NCBI RefSeq assembly: GCF_900104035.1
Contig: NZ_FNIT01000003.1
Location: forward strand, 1-64,000
Source: Aureimonas jatrophae
GTDB lineage: Bacteria > Pseudomonadota > Alphaproteobacteria > Rhizobiales > Rhizobiaceae
Direction of reading: 5' to 3'
Length of the DNA: 64,000 bases
The notes beneath the pieces are model-generated. The model searched no databases and was not told the origin of the DNA. It saw only the letters and a program-made list of their open reading frames with translations. The translations under genes and the position numbers were made by a program. Within the stretch, counting starts at the first letter, position 1. Every line of letters begins with the position of its first letter. Shown here in pieces: positions 17,343 to 25,171 of the stretch.

Positions 17343-18614
17343 CTACTCGGCGGCGACGCACTCGCGCGCCGGTTGGCTGACGGGGCGTGTGTCGCGCTGC
17401 TTCAGCGCCTGCTCCGCATCCTTCATGTAGTCGCGTCGGATCGGCAGCGTGTCGACCGCGTGCGTCAGCTGGATCTGGAACACGACATACCCCTGCCAGC
17501 GGAACGAGGCCTCCGAGATCGCGAGGTAGAATTCCCACATGCGGCAGAAGCGGCGGTCGTAGAGCGCTTCGGCTTCCGACCAACGGGCGAGGAACGCCTC
17601 GCGCCAGTCGCGGCACGTCTCGGCGTAGTGCAGGCGCAGGACTTCGATGTCGGTGATGCCGAGGCCCGAGCGCTCGATTGCCGGCATGACTTCGGAGAGT
17701 GACGGAATGTAGCCGCCGGGGAAGATGTGCTTATCGATGAAGCTGTTGGTGTTGTAGGGCGCGGTGGTGCGTCCGATCGTATGCAGCAGCATCACCCCGT
17801 CCGGCTTCAGCAGCTTGGCGGCCTGCGTGAAGAACGGATCGTAGAAGTCGCGTCCGACATGCTCGAACATGCCGACCGAGACGATCCGGTCGAAGCGCTC
17901 ATCGATATGCCGGTAGTCCTCGAGCTCGAACCGGACACGGTCCGACAGGCCGCTCTCGGCGGCCCTCGCGTTGGAGCGCTTGAGCTGCTCGTCCGAAAGC
18001 GTGACGCCCTTCACCTTCGCTCTGCACTCGCGGGCGAGATAAAGCCCCATGCCGCCCCATCCGCTGCCGATGTCGAGCGTCGCGAGGTCGGGCCGGTCGA
18101 AGAGAAGCTTGGCCGCGATGTGCCGCTTCTTGGCAAGCTGCGCGTCGGCGAGCGACTGGTCGGGCGTCTCGAAGTAGGCGCAGGAATACTGCCAGTCGGG
18201 GTCGAGGAAGAGGGCGTAGAGATCGGCCGACAGATCGTAGTGCCGCTGCACGTTTCGCCGCGAGCGCTTCGGCACGTTGTTCTGGACGATGCGCCGGTAC
18301 AAGAGGCGGACCTGTTCGATCGCCTTCATCCATGGCTGCCCCGTCGCGGTCATCGCGGCGTTTTCGAAGACGAGGGCGATCAGGTCGTAGATCGAGCCCG
18401 ACATCATGTCGACCTCGCCGTCCATGTAGCATTCGCCGAGTTTCAAGGCCGGGTTATGGGCGATCTGGCGCTCGGCGGCCCGGGAGTTCAAGCGGAGCTC
18501 GACCTGGGGCGGACTGCCGTCACCGAAGCGGTACTGGCGTCCATCGGCGGTTTGGATCAGCAGCGTTCCCGTCCGGATCAGACGCTTCAGGTAGAAGGAA
18601 AGAAGCGGATACAT
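17343..18614 (-). CDS. cfa: Cyclopropane-fatty-acyl-phospholipid synthase
   Basis: Transfers a methylene group from S-adenosylmethionine to double bonds of membrane phospholipid acyl chains. It has 423 residues, with the N-terminal lipid-binding part of the CFA family (GECYMDGEVDMMSGSIYDLI). A Rossmann methyltransferase core follows, with motif I LDIGSGWGGMGLYLA. Family blocks include HYDLSADLYALFLDPDWQYS, MFEHVGRDFYDPFF and DKHIFPGGYIPSL. A strong GGAGG lies directly upstream of the ATG. It sits between the rplI terminator and dnaB, where Rhizobiales I know of usually have no such gene. Acts at the inner face of the membrane. Confidence 0.93.
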   Translation of the reverse strand: MYPLLSFYLKRLIRTGTLLIQTADGRQYRFGDGSPPQVELRLNSRAAERQIAHNPALKLGECYMDGEVDMMSGSIYDLIALVFENAAMTATGQPWMKAIEQVRLLYRRIVQNNVPKRSRRNVQRHYDLSADLYALFLDPDWQYSCAYFETPDQSLADAQLAKKRHIAAKLLFDRPDLATLDIGSGWGGMGLYLARECRAKVKGVTLSDEQLKRSNARAAESGLSDRVRFELEDYRHIDERFDRIVSVGMFEHVGRDFYDPFFTQAAKLLKPDGVMLLHTIGRTTAPYNTNSFIDKHIFPGGYIPSLSEVMPAIERSGLGITDIEVLRLHYAETCRDWREAFLARWSEAEALYDRRFCRMWEFYLAISEASFRWQGYVVFQIQLTHAVDTLPIRRDYMKDAEQALKQRDTRPVSQPARECVAAE

Positions 18615-18676
18615 CAGCGCCTCCGACTCGCCTCACGGACCTGCGTGAAAGCCAAATCAGAATGACGTGATCACGC

Positions 18677-18710
18677 AAAAAGAAAAGGCGTCCCGGTCCC
18701 CCGGAACGCC
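18677..18710 (-). terminator. Intrinsic terminator after rplI
   Basis: On the minus strand GGCGTTCCGG-GGGA-CCGGGACGCC forms a 10-bp stem (one T-G pair) with a GNRA-like GGGA loop. It is followed at once by TTTTCTTTTT. It ends the rpsF-rpsR-DUF2232-rplI cluster and insulates cfa. Confidence 0.85.
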
Positions 18711-18764
18711 CATTCGTTGCGAAAAGCTCAGTGACGCGAAGCGATTTTGGCTTCGCGCTATGGT

Positions 18765-19352
18765 TCAGACCTGCGCTTCGGCCGTGTTCTCGCCGGCTTC
18801 GGTCTCCTCGGCGCCCTCGTCCTCGTCGGCATACTCGTCCTCGTCGACGCCGTAGATGGCGGCCGCGGAGGTGAGGGTCTCGCCACGCGCCTGACGCTCG
18901 GCTTCCTCGGCGGAGCGAGCGACGTTCACGTTGATCGTGATCGAGACTTCGGCGTGAAGGACGATGGTCACCTTGTGGATGCCGATCGCCTTGATCGGCT
19001 GGTTCAGCTCGACCGCGTTGCGGCTGACGTCGAAGCCTTCCGCCTTCAGAATGTCGGCCAAGTCGCGAGCGGACACCGAGCCGTAGAGCTGACCGGTCTC
19101 GCCCGCCGAGCGAACGATCGTGAAGCTCTTGCCGTCCAGCGTCTCGCCCAGGCCCTGGGCTTCGGAGCGACGCTCCTCGTTGCGCGCGACGAGCTGAGCC
19201 TTCTGCGACTCGAACTTGGCGCGGTTGGCATCGTTGGCGCGCAGGGCGCGGCCGGTCGGCAGCAGATAGTTGCGGGCGTAGCCGTCGCGCACGCGAACGG
19301 TGTCGCCCAGAGCGCCCAGGCGGTGGATGCGCTCGAGAAGGATGACGTCCAT
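18765..19352 (-). CDS. rplI: 50S ribosomal protein L9
   Basis: Large-subunit protein that bridges from the L1 stalk region of 23S rRNA and limits frameshifting. It has 195 residues, against about 150 in E. coli. The N-terminal domain [20 protein letters not shown] and the signature [14 protein letters not shown] are typical, followed by the long helix and the C-terminal domain with GKLYGSV-like [13 protein letters not shown]. The extra length is a C-terminal acidic tail of about 30 residues rich in Glu and Asp ([20 protein letters not shown]). The start is the ATG of MDVILL. Confidence 0.97.
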   Translation of the reverse strand: MDVILLERIHRLGALGDTVRVRDGYARNYLLPTGRALRANDANRAKFESQKAQLVARNEERRSEAQGLGETLDGKSFTIVRSAGETGQLYGSVSARDLADILKAEGFDVSRNAVELNQPIKAIGIHKVTIVLHAEVSITINVNVARSAEEAERQARGETLTSAAAIYGVDEDEYADEDEGAEETEAGENTAEAQV

Positions 19353-19380
19353 GGTACAGTTTCCTTTTGAGGGTTGAGGT

Positions 19381-20310
19381 TCAGGCGTCTGCCGGCGAAG
19401 CCGGCGGTTTCGCGGTCTCGAACAGGCCGAGCACCAGGAAGGCGAGAAGCGGGAAGGACAAAAGCGCGATCGCCGCATAGGTCGTGAAGAGGATCAGGAC
19501 CCGCGACGGGCGGCCTCGCGTGCGCCGGTGCAGCGCTGCCAGACCGACGAACGTGAAGGCGAGCGCCAAGGCGCCGACCAGAACCGCCGCGACGGTTCCG
19601 GCCGTGCCGCCCAGAAACGAGGCTGCCAGCGCGACCGCGAAGAGCGTCAGGGCGTTGCGAGGCAACGTTGCGGTGGCCGGGATGTCGTCGCGAGGGCGTT
19701 GCAGGCGACCGCTCGTACGCGCGATGGCCGCCGAGACATACAGGCAGATCACGAGCGTCAGAAGAAGGAAGGCTGGCTGCACGAACGGGATGGCGCCGAC
19801 GACGAAGTGAGCGATTTCCTGCACCTGAGCGGATTGCAGGTCGCCGCTCGCACCTTGTTGGGTCAACGCTTCGGCAACGAGCGGGGCGAGCTCGTCGCGA
19901 TCAAAGCCAATCAGGGCGCCGAGCGCGATGCAGGCAGCGGCCGCCAGAAGCGTGGCTGACAGAAGGATGCGGCGGACCGGAAACCAGTCGAGCTGCGGCT
20001 GACGGTGCGGTCCTTCGATCGGGCGCGCCAGTCCGGCGATGTGTCCCAGGATCGCGGCGGGCAGCGCGACCGGGATGAGAACCGAGAAGCCTGCGTTCAA
20101 CGTTCCAGCCGCAGCGGCGACGGCACCGAAGGCCGCGAGCGCCGCGACGAAGCCGCTGGCCGAGCCCCAGCCGAGGCTGGCGAGCATGATGGGGACGGGG
20201 GCAACCAGCGCAAGGCCGACCGCGCCGCTTGACTGGGTGACGAGCCCGGCGAACAGAAGGGCGGAGGCAAGGCCGGCCAGAAGGCCGATGAGAAGGGCGT
20301 CGGGCTTCAT
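19381..20310 (-). CDS. DUF2232 family membrane protein
   Basis: A 309-residue inner-membrane protein with about eight hydrophobic helices, no recognised catalytic motif and unknown function. The DUF2232 family has this size and topology. Its position between rpsR and rplI is the usual one in Rhizobiales, which supports the call. The stretch [20 protein letters not shown] and the C-terminal segment [17 protein letters not shown] are typical of the family. It starts 142 nt after rpsR, beyond a terminator-like hairpin, so expression may be lower than that of the ribosomal genes. Confidence 0.82.
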   Translation of the reverse strand: MKPDALLIGLLAGLASALLFAGLVTQSSGAVGLALVAPVPIMLASLGWGSASGFVAALAAFGAVAAAAGTLNAGFSVLIPVALPAAILGHIAGLARPIEGPHRQPQLDWFPVRRILLSATLLAAAACIALGALIGFDRDELAPLVAEALTQQGASGDLQSAQVQEIAHFVVGAIPFVQPAFLLLTLVICLYVSAAIARTSGRLQRPRDDIPATATLPRNALTLFAVALAASFLGGTAGTVAAVLVGALALAFTFVGLAALHRRTRGRPSRVLILFTTYAAIALLSFPLLAFLVLGLFETAKPPASPADA

Positions 20311-20411
20311 GAACTCTTCGCTGTCCTGCGGGGCGCGCAGTTAGGGGCAGGGCGCCCCAACTCGGCGATTTTCGTCGCATCCTGCATCCGGGCGCCGAGC
20401 ACCGGGCAGGG

Positions 20412-20444
20412 AAAACGGCCGACCGCGAACGCCGCGGCCGGCCG
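20412..20444 (-). terminator. Terminator-like hairpin after rpsR
   Basis: On the minus strand CGGCCGGCCGCG-GCGTT-CGCGGTCGGCCG forms a 12-bp stem with one G-T pair, followed by TTTTCCC. It lies just after the rpsR stop and before DUF2232-rplI. It may act as a partial terminator that sets different levels for the two halves of the cluster. Confidence 0.6.
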
Positions 20445-20451
20445 ACCTGTA

Positions 20452-20700
20452 TTACTTCAGGACGTAGGGCAGCAGACCCAGGAAGCGGGCGCGCTTGATC
20501 GCCTGGGCGAGCGCACGCTGGTTCTTCTGCGAGACGGCCGTGATGCGCGACGGCACGATCTTGCCGCGCTCCGAGATGTAGCGCTGCAGGAGGCGGACGT
20601 CCTTGTAGTCGATCTTCGGCGACTCGCCCGACGCGAACGGGTCGGACTTGCGACGACGATGGAACGGACGGCGGGTCGGAAGCTGGGCGATGTCGACCAT
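20452..20700 (-). CDS. rpsR: 30S ribosomal protein S18
   Basis: Small-subunit protein that pairs with S6 on the platform. It has 82 residues, the normal length for Alphaproteobacteria. Family blocks are [32 protein letters not shown], the near-invariant [20 protein letters not shown] and [11 protein letters not shown]. The ATG directly abuts the rpsF stop codon, so the two partners are translationally coupled. Confidence 0.98.
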   Translation of the reverse strand: MVDIAQLPTRRPFHRRRKSDPFASGESPKIDYKDVRLLQRYISERGKIVPSRITAVSQKNQRALAQAIKRARFLGLLPYVLK

Positions 20701-21150
20701 TTACGCGGCCTCCTCGGTGCGGGGACGGCGGGGACGATCGTCGTCCTCGCGACGCGGACGATCACCGTCGCGGTCACGGCGCGGCGGACGGTCGCCGCCG
20801 TCGCGGTCGCCGCGACGCGGACGGTCGTCGCGCTTCTGCATCATCGCCGACTGGTTCTCGTCGTGCTCTTCGACGCGGATGGTGATGTAGCGCAGGATGT
20901 CTTCGTTGAAGCGCATCTGACGCTCCATCTCCACGACCGCAGCGGCGGGCGCGTCGATGTTCATGAGCGTGTAGTAGGCCTTCCGGTTCTTCTTGATCCG
21001 GTAGGTGAGGGTCTTCAGACCCCAATTCTCGACCTTGCCGACCTTGCCGCCATTGGCCTCGATCACGCCGCGGTACTGTTCCACGAGCGCTTCGACCTGC
21101 TGGCCGCTGATGTCCTGTCGGGCAAGGAAAACGTGCTCGTAGAGAGCCAT
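20701..21150 (-). CDS. rpsF: 30S ribosomal protein S6
   Basis: Small-subunit platform protein that binds S18. The first 95 residues are normal S6: [55 protein letters not shown] and [17 protein letters not shown]. It then runs to 149 residues with a low-complexity tail of Arg, Asp, Pro and Gly (repeats of the [20 protein letters not shown] kind), probably disordered. GGAAAGG lies upstream of the ATG. The ATG 13 codons further up is not supported by the family. Confidence 0.97.
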   Translation of the reverse strand: MALYEHVFLARQDISGQQVEALVEQYRGVIEANGGKVGKVENWGLKTLTYRIKKNRKAYYTLMNIDAPAAAVVEMERQMRFNEDILRYITIRVEEHDENQSAMMQKRDDRPRRGDRDGGDRPPRRDRDGDRPRREDDDRPRRPRTEEAA

Positions 21151-21279
21151 GGCGTTTGCCTTTCCATCGCGTTGAATCGCACGGGGCACAGCGGCTAAGC
21201 CTCTGCGACTCTCCTCGGAGACCGACCGGCAGGCGGACGGTATTGGAAAGACGCGTCAGGTGAGACGGTCGAGAGCGGG

Positions 21280-21299
21280 GACACGGGAAGACACGGGAA
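21280..21299. repeat. Tandem 10-bp direct repeat (GACACGGGAA x2)
   Basis: Two perfect head-to-tail copies of GACACGGGAA lie midway between rpsF and fabD. A 10-bp period places both copies on the same face of the helix, as in some activator or repressor sites. No known regulator is recognised. Confidence 0.4.
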
Positions 21300-21436
21300 C
21301 AAACCCGCATCGTTCGAACCAAAGCGCGAACGACTTCCGTTCAGCCCCCGGCTGTGGCATCCGGCGACGACGGGGTGCGCTTAGCCCAATCGGCCTTGCG
21401 TTGCAAGCCTGTCGCTTGCTGTTTGGGGTGCGCGAC

Positions 21437-21465
21437 CTTGACATGCAACCGACGGCTGCCCATTC
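21437..21465 (+). promoter_or_regulatory. Possible fabD promoter
   Basis: CTTGAC, a perfect alphaproteobacterial -35, is followed after 17 bases by CCATTC, which matches the -10 consensus CTATAT at only three of six positions. It would give a leader of about 25-30 nt before the fabD ATG. Confidence 0.35.
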
Positions 21466-21500
21466 ACCGCCGCAACGAAAGGCAGGGGGAACAGGACGAT

Positions 21501-22439
21501 ATGACGCTAGCGCTGCTATTTCCGGGTCAGGGAAGCCAGACGGTCGGCATGGGCCGGGAACTCGCGGACGCCTTCCCCGAAAGCCGCGCCGTCTTTGATG
21601 CCGTCGACGAGGCATTGGGCGAGCGTCTGAGCGAGACGATCTGGAACGGTCCCGAAGACGTGCTGCGCTCGACCCGCAACGCCCAGCCGGCGCTCATGGC
21701 CGTATCGCTTGCCGCGATGCGCGCGCTGGAAGCACGCGGCTTCGACTGGGGCCGCGTCGACTTCGTGGCCGGCCATTCGCTCGGCGAGTATTCGGCCCTG
21801 GCCGCTGCCGGAGCGTTGGATGTCGCCGACGCGGCACGGCTCCTTCGCATTCGTGGCGACGCCATGCAGGCGGCGGTTCCCGAAGGCGAGGGCGCGATGG
21901 CCGCGATCCTCGGTCTCGACGACGCCGACCTGGCTTCGGTCTGCGAGGAAGCGGGCCAGGGCGGCGTATGCCAGATCGCCAACGACAACGGCGGCGGCCA
22001 GATCGTCATCTCCGGAACGCGCGATGCCGTCGAACGCGCCATGGCCGCAGCGCTGACGCGCGGCGCCAAGCGCGCCATCGCATTGCCTGTTTCGGCCCCT
22101 TTCCATTGCATGCTGATGCAGCCAGCCGCCGATCGCATGGCGGAGGCGCTCGCCGGGGCTCGCATCGAGGCGCCCCGCGTACCCCTGGTCGCCAACGTTC
22201 TGGCGTCGGCCATCTCCGATCCCGGCGAGATCCGCGAGCACCTGGTCGAGCAGGTGACCGGGCAGGTCCGCTGGCGCGAGAGCATGGCGTATCTGGCGGA
22301 TGCGGAGGTCGACACACTGCTCGAGGTCGGCGCGGGCAAGGTCCTCGCTGGTCTCGCCAAGCGGATCGACAAGCGCCTTGCGGCATCCAGCGTCGGCACG
22401 CCCGCCGATGTCGATGCGGCGATCGCGCGTCTCGCCTGA
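21501..22439 (+). CDS. fabD: Malonyl-CoA--ACP acyltransferase
   Basis: Loads malonyl groups onto acyl carrier protein for type II fatty-acid synthesis; cytoplasm. It has 312 residues. Motifs are LLFPGQGSQTVGMG at the N-terminus, nucleophile Ser in GHSLGEYSALAAAGAL, the Arg-containing RGDAMQAA and catalytic His in PVSAPFHCMLMQPA. Start: ATG of MTLALLFPG with a purine-rich site (AGGGGGAACAGGA) upstream; longer in-frame starts have no family match. First gene of fabD-fabG-acpP-fabF, which supply ACP and its chain-elongating enzymes. Confidence 0.97.
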   Translation: MTLALLFPGQGSQTVGMGRELADAFPESRAVFDAVDEALGERLSETIWNGPEDVLRSTRNAQPALMAVSLAAMRALEARGFDWGRVDFVAGHSLGEYSALAAAGALDVADAARLLRIRGDAMQAAVPEGEGAMAAILGLDDADLASVCEEAGQGGVCQIANDNGGGQIVISGTRDAVERAMAAALTRGAKRAIALPVSAPFHCMLMQPAADRMAEALAGARIEAPRVPLVANVLASAISDPGEIREHLVEQVTGQVRWRESMAYLADAEVDTLLEVGAGKVLAGLAKRIDKRLAASSVGTPADVDAAIARLA

Positions 22440-22464
22440 CTTCCAAGGTTCAAGGATAGCCCTC

Positions 22465-23202
22465 ATGTTCGACCTTTCCGGCCGCAAGGCGCTCGTCACA
22501 GGTGCCAGCGGCGGCATCGGCGAGGCGATCACCCGCAAGCTTCATGCCGCGGGTGCCGTTGTCGGCCTTCACGGCACACGGCGCGAGAAGCTGGAGGCGC
22601 TGGCGGGCGAGCTCGGCGAGCGCGTCCATGTGTTTCCGGCCGACCTCGGAGATCGCGCTGCGCAGTCGGCGCTCGCGGAGACGGCCGAGGCTGAACTCGG
22701 AGGCGTCGACATTCTGGTCAACAACGCGGGCATCACCAAGGACGGCCTGTTCGTCCGCATGTCGGACGAGGACTGGGACCGCATCATCGAGGTGGATCTC
22801 ACCTCCGCCTTCCGCCTCACGCGCGGCCTTACGCATCCGATGATGCGCCGCCGCTTCGGACGCATCATCAACATCACCTCCGTGGTGGCCGTGACCGGCA
22901 ACCCGGGGCAGGCCAACTACTGTGCGGCCAAGGCCGGCATGATCGGGTTCTCGAAGTCGCTTGCGCAGGAGATCGCCTCGCGCAACGTGACCGTCAACTG
23001 CATCGCGCCCGGCTTTATTGCGAGCGCGATGACCGACAAGCTCAACGAAAAGCAGCAGGAGGCGATCCTTGGCGCCATTCCGATGAAGCGGATGGGCGCT
23101 GGCGACGACATCGCGGCGGCCGCTCTCTATCTCGCTTCGACGGAGGCGGGTTACGTCACCGGCCAGACGCTGCATGTCAACGGCGGCATGGCGATGATCT
23201 GA
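22465..23202 (+). CDS. fabG: 3-oxoacyl-[ACP] reductase
   Basis: NADPH-dependent reduction of 3-oxoacyl-ACP in fatty-acid elongation; 245 residues, the normal length. SDR motifs: TGASGGIGEAI, NNAGIT, catalytic Ser in NITSVVAVTG, Tyr-x3-Lys in NYCAAKAGMIGFSKSLA, and PGFIASAMTDKL. The last differs only slightly from the FabG hallmark PGFI.TDMT. The ATG follows AAGGAT and lies 25 nt after fabD. Confidence 0.96.
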   Translation: MFDLSGRKALVTGASGGIGEAITRKLHAAGAVVGLHGTRREKLEALAGELGERVHVFPADLGDRAAQSALAETAEAELGGVDILVNNAGITKDGLFVRMSDEDWDRIIEVDLTSAFRLTRGLTHPMMRRRFGRIINITSVVAVTGNPGQANYCAAKAGMIGFSKSLAQEIASRNVTVNCIAPGFIASAMTDKLNEKQQEAILGAIPMKRMGAGDDIAAAALYLASTEAGYVTGQTLHVNGGMAMI

Positions 23203-23348
23203 AGCCGCCTGCGCGGTCGCCCGGGCGGGTTGGCCCCCTGCCGGTGCCGTGCTAATGCCCGACGCGCCGGCTTTCGCCAGCGGTGGGCGGGCTTAACCAA
23301 CCCTCTTCTCATGTGCCGCTCCGCAGGTTCGCGCCGGCGGGCGGGCCG

Positions 23349-23377
23349 CTTGATAATCCCACCTCCGGCGTCTAACG
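23349..23377 (+). promoter_or_regulatory. Predicted acpP promoter
   Basis: CTTGAT and CTAACG are separated by exactly 17 bases. Against the alphaproteobacterial consensus CTTGAC-N17-CTATAT the -35 matches at five of six and the -10 at three of six. It would give a leader of about 30 nt before acpP, whose product is needed in large amounts. Confidence 0.45.
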
Positions 23378-23413
23378 AAAACGGCGGAAGCCACTTCAAC
23401 ACAAGGACTGACC

Positions 23414-23650
23414 ATGAGCGATACCGCTGAACGGGTTAAGAAGATCGTCGTCGAGCATCTGGGCGTCGAGCAGGAGAAGGTGACGGAGAACGCTTCGTTC
23501 ATCGACGACCTGGGCGCGGACAGCTTGGACACGGTCGAGCTCGTCATGGCGTTCGAGGAGGAGTTCGGCGTCGAGATCCCCGATGACGCGGCCGAGACCA
23601 TCCTGACCGTCGGCGATGCGGTGAAGTTCATCGAGAAGAATCAGGCCTAA
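23414..23650 (+). CDS. acpP: Acyl carrier protein
   Basis: Small acidic carrier (78 residues) of growing acyl chains. The phosphopantetheine attachment site is Ser37 in [20 protein letters not shown], the canonical ACP motif. Helix I ([14 protein letters not shown]) and the closing [10 protein letters not shown] are typical. AAGGAC lies 7 nt before the ATG. It has its own predicted promoter in the 211-bp gap after fabG and is followed by three strong hairpins before fabF. Confidence 0.98.
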   Translation: MSDTAERVKKIVVEHLGVEQEKVTENASFIDDLGADSLDTVELVMAFEEEFGVEIPDDAAETILTVGDAVKFIEKNQA

Positions 23651-23663
23651 TCGCCTGTCCAGG

Positions 23664-23737
23664 ATGGGGATCCCGTGATCCCCATGGGCGAACCCGTGGT
23701 GGTTCGCCCAGCTCGCCCGGTGATCCGGGCCTTTACC
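23664..23737 (+). promoter_or_regulatory. Three tandem hairpins between acpP and fabF
   Basis: Three separate perfect stem-loops follow each other with almost no spacer. They are ATGGGGATC-CCGT-GATCCCCAT, GGGCGAACC-CGTGGT-GGTTCGCCC, and GCCCGG-TGAT-CCGGGC followed by CTTTACC. None has a long T-run. Likely roles are acpP mRNA stabilisation, partial termination or RNase processing that keeps ACP above FabF. The stems are seen; the role is inferred. Confidence 0.6.
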
Positions 23738-23781
23738 GTCGCAAGCGGACGATCCGAGATGATGGGTTGGACTGACAGGCC

Positions 23782-25044
23782 ATGAGACGCGTCGTGATCA
23801 CCGGTACCGGCATGGTATCTCCCTTGGGATGCGGAACGGAGGTGACCTGGTCGCGCTTGCTGGCGGGTCAGAACAGTGCCCGCCGCGTCACGGAGTTCGA
23901 GGTCGAGGACCTTCCCGCGAAGATCGCTTGCCGCATCCCGGTCGGTGACGGCTCCGAAGGCACCTACAATGCCGACGACTGGATGGAGCCCAAGGACCAG
24001 CGCAAGGTCGATCCGTTCATCGTCTACGGCATGGCTGCGGCCGACATGGCGCTGGCCGATGCGAACTGGCATCCGGCGACCGATGAGGATCAGGTCGCTA
24101 CGGGCGTGTTGATCGGTTCGGGCATCGGCGGCCTCGAGGGTATCGTCGATGCCGGCTATACGCTGCGCGACAAGGGTCCCCGGCGGATCTCGCCCTTCTT
24201 CATTCCAGGTCGCCTGATCAACCTCGTTTCCGGTCAGGTCTCCATCCGTCACAAGCTGCGTGGTCCGAACCACGCCGTGGTGACGGCCTGCTCGACCGGC
24301 GCCCATGCGATCGGCGATGCCACGCGGATGATCGCGCTCGGCGATGCCGACGTCATGGTCGCGGGCGGCGCCGAATCGCCGATCTGCCGTATCTCGCTGG
24401 CCGGCTTTGCCGCATGCAAGGCCCTGTCGACCCAGCACAACGACGATCCGCAGAAGGCTTCGCGGCCCTACGACCGGGACCGGGACGGTTTCGTCATGGG
24501 CGAGGGCGCGGGCATCGTCGTCCTGGAAGAGCTGGAGCATGCTCTGGCGCGAGGCGCCAAGATCTATGCGGAAGTCGTCGGCTACGGCCTGTCCGGCGAT
24601 GCCTATCATATCACCGCGCCGTCCGAGGACGGCGACGGCGCCTATCGTTGCATGAGCATGGCGCTGAAGCGTGCGGGCCTGACCGCCAGCGACATCGACT
24701 ACGTCAACGCCCATGGCACCTCCACGATGGCCGATACCATCGAACTCGGGGCCGTGGAGCGTCTGGCGGGCAACGCGGCGTCGCGCATCTCGATGTCGTC
24801 CACGAAGTCGGCGGTCGGCCATCTTCTGGGAGCGGCCGGCGCGATCGAGGCGATCTTCGCGACGTTGTCGATCCGCGACAACATCGTGCCGCCCACACTC
24901 AATCTCGACAACCCCGAGCGTGATACGCCCATCGATCTCGTGCCCCACAAGGCGCGGGAGCGCGAGGTCAATGTCGCCTTGTCGAACTCCTTCGGTTTTG
25001 GCGGTACGAACGCATCGCTGGTCCTGCGTCGCTACGCGGCCTGA
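23782..25044 (+). CDS. fabF: 3-oxoacyl-[ACP] synthase II
   Basis: Condensing enzyme that elongates acyl-ACP with malonyl-ACP; 420 residues. The Cys-His-His triad is visible: Cys in VVTACSTGAHAIGDA, first His in VNAHGTSTMADTIE and second His, with its preceding Lys, in STKSAVGHLLGAAGAIEA. N-terminal MRRVVITGTGMVSPLGCG and C-terminal NSFGFGGTNASLVLRRY are textbook. A strong terminator follows the gene, ending the fab cluster before mltG. Confidence 0.97.
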   Translation: MRRVVITGTGMVSPLGCGTEVTWSRLLAGQNSARRVTEFEVEDLPAKIACRIPVGDGSEGTYNADDWMEPKDQRKVDPFIVYGMAAADMALADANWHPATDEDQVATGVLIGSGIGGLEGIVDAGYTLRDKGPRRISPFFIPGRLINLVSGQVSIRHKLRGPNHAVVTACSTGAHAIGDATRMIALGDADVMVAGGAESPICRISLAGFAACKALSTQHNDDPQKASRPYDRDRDGFVMGEGAGIVVLEELEHALARGAKIYAEVVGYGLSGDAYHITAPSEDGDGAYRCMSMALKRAGLTASDIDYVNAHGTSTMADTIELGAVERLAGNAASRISMSSTKSAVGHLLGAAGAIEAIFATLSIRDNIVPPTLNLDNPERDTPIDLVPHKAREREVNVALSNSFGFGGTNASLVLRRYAA

Positions 25045-25086
25045 TCGCTCGGCGTTTCGCCATATTCACCGTTGATGCAACTGAGC

Positions 25087-25130
25087 GGGGGCGGCCGGAC
25101 AATCTCCGGACCGCCCCTGCCGTTTTGTTT
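25087..25130 (+). terminator. Intrinsic terminator after fabF
   Basis: GGGGCGGCCGGA and TCCGGACCGCCCC pair over 12 bp with one bulged A and a CAATC loop. They are followed within 4 nt by GTTTTGTTT. This separates the fatty-acid genes from mltG. Confidence 0.8.
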
Positions 25131-25171
25131 CCGAGCCGCCGCGAGGCGCTGCCAGTCCCCGGGAGAAGAGC

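Larger units (their letters stand above)
21151..21500. other. Divergent rpsF/fabD intergenic region
   Basis: No gene is seen in these 350 bases. The region should hold the promoters of both divergent transcripts. It contains a small hairpin in the rpsF leader (21189-21205, minus strand CAGAGGC-TTA-GCCGCTG, with a CCG in the 3' arm), a 2 x 10 bp tandem direct repeat, and a possible promoter close to fabD. A short hyphenated dyad TCTC-CGAG-GAGA occurs at about 21208-21221. Confidence 0.5.

Noticed and set aside
14459-17380. A 973-codon open frame on the plus strand opposite radA and dnaB
   Set aside because: The amino-acid make-up (Arg, Gly, Leu, His rich) is that of an antisense shadow in GC-rich DNA, with no domains, while radA and dnaB on the other strand carry all expected motifs.
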